Shown here in pieces: positions 60,087-64,000 of a stretch of 64,000 bases of DNA (position 1 is the first letter of the stretch; every line of letters starts with the position of its first letter). This DNA is from Streptomyces shenzhenensis. Its GTDB lineage: Bacteria; Actinomycetota; Actinomycetes; Streptomycetales; Streptomycetaceae. The stretch is from the NCBI RefSeq assembly GCF_021462265.1, contig NZ_JAJONF010000021.1, forward strand, positions 62,001 through 126,000. Direction: 5' to 3'. The position numbers and the translations under genes are program-made. The notes under the pieces are model-generated. The model was given only the letters and a program-made list of their open reading frames with translations, did no database searches and was not told the DNA's origin.

Positions 60087-60144
60087 GCAGGTGTCATCCT
60101 GGGCCCGCAAGAGATCGACGAATGTCGAAGCAAAGGGGAACCTC

Positions 60145-61527
60145 GTGGCTGCGTCCACCAACAGCGCGCTCACCACCGGCCGGCTGCCCGTCGTGGTCGT
60201 CGGAGCCGGACCGGTCGGCCTGGCCGCCGCGGCCCGTCTCGTCGAGCGCGGCATCGAACCCCTCGTCCTGGAGGCCGGCCCCGCCGGGGGCAGCGCCGTA
60301 CGCGACTGGTCCCATGTCCGCCTCTTCTCGACCTGGGGCGAGGTCATCGACCCGGCCGCCGAGAAGCTCCTCGCCCCGACCGGCTGGCTCCGCCCCGACA
60401 GCACGGCCTACCCGACCGGCGGCGACTGGGCCGAGCGCTACCTCCAGCCCCTCGCCGACGCCCTGGGCGACAAGGTCCGCTACGGCGCCACGGTGACCGG
60501 TGTCGCCCGCGCCGGCCGCGACCGCGTCGTCGACGCCGGCCGCGCCGAGCAGCCCTTCACCGTGCACGTCCGGCACACCGACGGCCACGAGGAGCGGATC
60601 ACCGCCCGCGCCGTCATCGACGCCTCCGGCACCTGGTCCGTCCCGGGCCCGATGGGAGCGGACGGCCTGCCCGCCCTCGGCGAGAAGTCGGCCGCCGGCC
60701 GCGTCTCCTACCGCGTCCCGGACCTGAAGGACCCGGCCGTACGCGCCCGTTACGCGGGCAGGCGCACCGCGGTCGTCGGGTCCGGGGCCTCCGCCTTCAC
60801 CGCCCTCGCGCTCCTCGCCGACCTGGCGAAGGAGGAAGACGGCACGCACGCGGTGTGGATCCTGCGGCGCGGCATCGGCGCGAACACGTACGGCGGCGGC
60901 GAGGCCGACCAGCTCCCCGCCCGAGGCGCCCTGGGCCTGCGCGCCAAGGAAGCGGTCGAGGCCGGTCACGCGAGCGCGGTCACCGGCTTCCGCACCCAGG
61001 CCGTGGAACCCGACGGCGACCGGCTCGTCCTCGTCGCCGAGGACGGCCGTCGCCTCGATCCGGTCGACGAGGTCATCGTGCTGACCGGCCTCCGCCCAGA
61101 CCTGTCCTTCCTCTCCGAACTCCGCCTCGGCCTCGACGAACGCCTCCAGGCCCCGACCGCCCTCGCCCCGCTCATCGACCCGAACGTCCACTCCTGCGGC
61201 ACCGTCTACCCGCACGGCGTGGCCGAGCTCTCCCACCCCGAGCAGGGCGTCTACCTGGTCGGCATGAAGTCCTACGGCCGCGCCCCGACCTTCCTCGCCA
61301 TGACCGGCTACGAGCAGGTCCGCTCGGTCGCCGCCGCCATCGCGGGCGACCACGAGGCCGCCGCGCGCGTCGAACTGACCCTCCCGGAGACCGGCGTCTG
61401 CGGCGGCGCGGGCCTCTTCGACGAGCCGGCGAACGCCGAGCAGTCCGGCGGCGGCTGCTGTGCCGCGCCCGCCACCCTGCAGATCGGCATCGGAGCCCCG
61501 GCCGCCGCCTCCGGCGGCGGCTGCTGA
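60145..61527 (+). CDS. ArsO-like flavin monooxygenase with cysteine-rich tail
   Basis: A 460-residue FAD protein: VVVVGAGPVGLAAAARLVER (FAD Rossmann), RTAVVGSGASAFTALALLAD (NADPH-type second motif), TGLRPDLSFLSELRLGLDE. The C-terminus has a Cys pair at 438-439 (GGGCCAAP) and ends in C460, plus a Cys near 417 (PETGVCGGAG), which look like As(III)-binding cysteines. The GTG at 60145 follows AAAGGGGAA. Similar flavoproteins accompany streptomycete ars clusters as ArsO; the exact reaction is not known. Confidence 0.85.
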   Translation: MAASTNSALTTGRLPVVVVGAGPVGLAAAARLVERGIEPLVLEAGPAGGSAVRDWSHVRLFSTWGEVIDPAAEKLLAPTGWLRPDSTAYPTGGDWAERYLQPLADALGDKVRYGATVTGVARAGRDRVVDAGRAEQPFTVHVRHTDGHEERITARAVIDASGTWSVPGPMGADGLPALGEKSAAGRVSYRVPDLKDPAVRARYAGRRTAVVGSGASAFTALALLADLAKEEDGTHAVWILRRGIGANTYGGGEADQLPARGALGLRAKEAVEAGHASAVTGFRTQAVEPDGDRLVLVAEDGRRLDPVDEVIVLTGLRPDLSFLSELRLGLDERLQAPTALAPLIDPNVHSCGTVYPHGVAELSHPEQGVYLVGMKSYGRAPTFLAMTGYEQVRSVAAAIAGDHEAAARVELTLPETGVCGGAGLFDEPANAEQSGGGCCAAPATLQIGIGAPAAASGGGC

Positions 61528-61758
61528 ACTCCTCGCCGCGCCAGGTCGGTTCGCGACCGGCCGGGCTGCCGGGCGACGGGCCCGCGCGGCGTGTGGCGGT
61601 GGCCGAGCCGCGCCATCGCCGCCCGTGCGGCGGCCCGCCGGATGCCCCGGACAGCCCGCGTACAGCTCGCCCTCCGCGTCCCGGATCCCGACGCGGCCAC
61701 CGCCGTCCGCGGCAAGCCGCGCGCGGCGGCCTGCGCGGTGGCCGGGGCTCGCCGAACC

Positions 61759-63006
61759 TCACACCGGCACGGCCGCCGCGGCCGGCTCCGCGGTGAGATG
61801 CCCGGCGCGATGGAGCTGGGCCACCAGCACGGCGCACACGAGTCCCGTGCCGCCCAGCGCCGCCCACGGCAGCCAGCGCACACCCGTGTCGAACAGTGCG
61901 CCGACGGCCAGGTTGCCGAGCGAGATCGCGATGCCGGAGGCGGTGTTGTAGGCGCCGTAGTACGTCGCGACCAGGCGGTCGCCGGACAGGCGTACCACGG
62001 TGTCCATCTCGAACGGATAGAGCAGCGCACCGCCCCAGGCCAGCAGCGCCGCGCACACCGTCAGGGCCGCCACCCCGGCCACGGCGCCGTGGGAGCCGCG
62101 CAGCATCGGCAGGAAGGCCGCCCCCATCACCACCAGCCCGCACACGATCGCCCTCGGTCCGGGCAGGTTCCGCTTCGCCCAGGCCGTCAGTTTCAGCTGG
62201 CCCGAGAGCGCGGCCAGTGCCGAGACGGCGAAGACCGCTCCGGTCACCATCCCGGTCCGCTCCCCGAAGAGTTCGCGGGCCTGGAGCGGGAGCGCCAGGT
62301 AGACCTGGAAGGCCAGAAGGTACGAGCCGCTCATCGCGGCGGCGAAGCGGAGGAAGGGCCGGTTGGCGGCGACGGTGCGCCAGTCGGCGGCCACCGCTCG
62401 CCATGCGGGTTCGGCGCCCCGGTCGGCCGGGGGGCGTGCGGGCAGGGCGCGGGCCTGGAGTACGGCCAGCGCGCCGAAGACGAGCGCGGCGACCGCGCAC
62501 ACCGCGCCGAAGTCCCACGTCAGCAGGGCGAGTCCGGCGAGCGGGCCGACCAGGACCCCGGCCTGGTAGAAGACGTTGAAGGCGGCGAACGCCTCCACGC
62601 GCCGTTCCTCGCCCGCGTCCGCCGCGAGGTACGCCCGTACGGCCGGGTTGAACAGGGCGCCCGCCAGGCCCGTGAGCGCGGACGCCACGATCAGCGCGGG
62701 CAGGCTGCTCGCCACCGCGAGCAGTCCGAAGGCGACCGTCCGCAGCACGCATCCGGCCAGGATCATCGGCTTGCAGCCGTACCGGTCGGCGAGCGTGCCG
62801 CCGACCAGGAACATGCCCTGCTGGGAGAGGTTGCGCACGCCCAGCACCAGGCCGACGGCCCAGGCGGCGAGGCCGAGGCCGTGGGCGAGGTGGTCGGCGA
62901 GGTAGGGCATCAGCATGTAGAAGCCGAGGTTGATGGCGAACTGGTTCACCATCAGCAGCCGGGCCGGCCGGTCGAAGGAGGCCACCTGGGCCCGCAGCCC
63001 CCTCAT
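61759..63006 (-). CDS. MFS transporter
   Basis: A 415-residue, 12-helix major facilitator: RLLMVNQFAINLGFYMLMPYLADHLAHGLG at the N-terminus, the A-motif GTLADRYGCKPMI, and a second half NRPFLRFAAAMSGSYLLAFQVYLALPLQA. The start overlaps the stop of the PLP gene by four bases, so it should be co-expressed and may export its product. 231 bp without a gene separates it from the convergent ArsO-like gene. Confidence 0.92.
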   Translation of the reverse strand: MRGLRAQVASFDRPARLLMVNQFAINLGFYMLMPYLADHLAHGLGLAAWAVGLVLGVRNLSQQGMFLVGGTLADRYGCKPMILAGCVLRTVAFGLLAVASSLPALIVASALTGLAGALFNPAVRAYLAADAGEERRVEAFAAFNVFYQAGVLVGPLAGLALLTWDFGAVCAVAALVFGALAVLQARALPARPPADRGAEPAWRAVAADWRTVAANRPFLRFAAAMSGSYLLAFQVYLALPLQARELFGERTGMVTGAVFAVSALAALSGQLKLTAWAKRNLPGPRAIVCGLVVMGAAFLPMLRGSHGAVAGVAALTVCAALLAWGGALLYPFEMDTVVRLSGDRLVATYYGAYNTASGIAISLGNLAVGALFDTGVRWLPWAALGGTGLVCAVLVAQLHRAGHLTAEPAAAAVPV

Positions 63007-64000
63007 CGCGCACCCGCCGTCGTCACGTCGCGCCCGAGCGGATCACGTACCTGACCGCACCGTGTCCACGCCGTCACCTCGCACTCGTCCGGTTCGGCGA
63101 TCTCGTCCGGCTCCACCGGCGGTTCCTGGCCGAGCAGCCGGTGCTCGCGGCACCAGGCGTCGTTGTAGACCGTCTCCAGGTAGCGGTGCGGGCCGTCGGG
63201 GAAGATCGCGGCGATGCGCGTCCCGGCGGGGTACGTCCGTGCCGCCCACCCGGCCACCAGCGCCACCGCCCCGACGCTCCAGCCTCCGGACGCGTAGTGC
63301 AGCCGGGCCAGTCGCCGGCAGGCCCACACCGCCTCGGCCGGGCCCACCCAGTGGACCTCGCTGAAGGCTCCGTAGTCGACGTTGGAGGGATGGATGCTGG
63401 AGCCGAGCCCGCGCATGAGGCGTGGGCGCGCGGGTTGCCCGAAGATCGTCGAGCCGGTCGCGTCCACGCCGATGAGCCGCAGGCCGGGGAAGGACTCACG
63501 CAGCCCCGCCGCGACCCCGGCGGAGTGGCCGCCGGTGCCCACGGCGGCCACCAGGACGTCGATCCGGCCGATCTGGGCGACGAGTTCGGCGGCCAGCGGC
63601 CGGTAGGCGGCCCTGTTGTCGGGGTTGTGGTACTGGTCGGGGCAGTAGGCGTCGGGGGCCCGGTCCAGGAGTTCGGCCACGCGCTCGCGGCGGGCCCGCT
63701 GCCAGCCGCCGTCGGCATGCGGCGCGGCGACCTGGTCGACGTGCGCGCCCAGGGCGGTGAGCAGCCGGACCATCGACGGCTCCATGCCGGGGTCGGTGAC
63801 GACGGTGACCGGATGGCCGTAGGTCAGTCCGGCCAGGACGAGGCCCAGACCGAGGGTGCCGCTGGAGGACTCGACGACGGGTGCACCGGGCAGGAGTTCG
63901 CCGCGCCGACGCGCTTCCCGGACCATGTGCAGGCCCGGGCGGTCCTTGATGCCGCCGGGGTTGGCGCCTTCCAGCTTGGCGTAGAAGCCGCGTCCCGGCG
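63003..64000 (-). CDS. PLP-dependent cysteine-synthase-family enzyme, 5' partial
   Basis: Fold-type II PLP enzyme whose N-terminus runs off the window. Visible: AKLEGANPGGIKDRPGLHMV (PLP Lys region, with Lys in GGIKDR), VESSSGTLGLGLVLAG, AAVGTGGHSAGVAAGLRESF (phosphate loop), then IHPSNVD and a C-terminal domain that ends near CEVTAWTRCGQ. It may make an amino acid exported by the linked MFS protein. Close to cysteine synthases but the substrate is uncertain. Confidence 0.88.
   Translation of the reverse strand, partial: PGRGFYAKLEGANPGGIKDRPGLHMVREARRRGELLPGAPVVESSSGTLGLGLVLAGLTYGHPVTVVTDPGMEPSMVRLLTALGAHVDQVAAPHADGGWQRARRERVAELLDRAPDAYCPDQYHNPDNRAAYRPLAAELVAQIGRIDVLVAAVGTGGHSAGVAAGLRESFPGLRLIGVDATGSTIFGQPARPRLMRGLGSSIHPSNVDYGAFSEVHWVGPAEAVWACRRLARLHYASGGWSVGAVALVAGWAARTYPAGTRIAAIFPDGPHRYLETVYNDAWCREHRLLGQEPPVEPDEIAEPDECEVTAWTRCGQVRDPLGRDVTTAGAR

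Overview
The window is high-GC actinobacterial DNA and almost certainly comes from a Streptomyces. The genes show strong G/C third-position bias, many GTG starts and several leaderless-looking promoters, and the gene set is streptomycete: wblA, a Crp regulator, paired ArsA-like ATPases, a Tad pilus operon and a bL37-type ribosomal peptide. From memory, the order of genes from about 0 to 36 kb resembles the chromosomal core of S. coelicolor around SCO3550-SCO3585. This was not checked by alignment.

Core block, 0-36.3 kb. It starts with a 5'-truncated MrfA/YprA-type DEAD-box helicase. Next is a leftward Tad (Flp-type pilus) operon encoding a CpaE-like ATPase, TadA/CpaF, TadB, TadC, a 59-residue DUF4244 pilin-like peptide and two TadE-like pseudopilins. 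It continues with a HAD phosphatase, a Fic-like gene divergent from a CooC/ParA-type ATPase across a 22-bp palindrome, a deacetylase-like lipoprotein, a SulP-STAS-carbonic anhydrase fusion, acetyl-CoA synthetase, NhaA, a holin-like protein, an alpha/beta hydrolase, a MarP-like membrane protease, Nudix enzymes, endonuclease III, crp, a metallo-beta-lactamase-fold hydrolase, RidA, a DUF4177 protein, two ArsA-like ATPases, wblA, a bifunctional penicillin-binding protein, a GatB/YqeY protein, a metallophosphoesterase, a Pr6Pr-type membrane protein and tRNA-Pro(CGG).

Integrated island, 36.27-45.35 kb. A perfect 48-bp direct repeat of the tRNA-Pro 3' part lies at both ends, so this is an element integrated into the tRNA gene. 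No integrase remains inside. It holds a truncated IS110 transposase, a 1921-bp IS5-type transposon with CTAG target duplication that carries a nucleotidyltransferase gene as cargo, an aminoglycoside-phosphotransferase-fold protein, a frameshifted flavoprotein, a membrane Ser/Thr kinase with a large predicted extracellular domain, and two small unknown proteins.

Accessory region, 45.4-53.6 kb. Two secreted proteins with Ig-like repeats flank a 24-codon gene for ribosomal protein bL37. The region also holds remnants of a sensor kinase and a tyrosine recombinase, a VanX-like dipeptidase, a mycothiol-dependent (maleylpyruvate isomerase-family) enzyme and a SMI1/KNR4 protein.

Right end, 53.7-64 kb. 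A complete valyl-tRNA synthetase is followed by an FMN-reductase-like flavoprotein and an AlsS-type acetolactate synthase. Next comes an ArsR-type repressor with near-matching operator-like sites in front of itself and in front of an ArsO-like flavoprotein that ends in a cysteine-rich tail. Last are an MFS exporter and a PLP-dependent cysteine-synthase-like gene that runs off the window. All function assignments come from reading motifs by eye; no database search was run.
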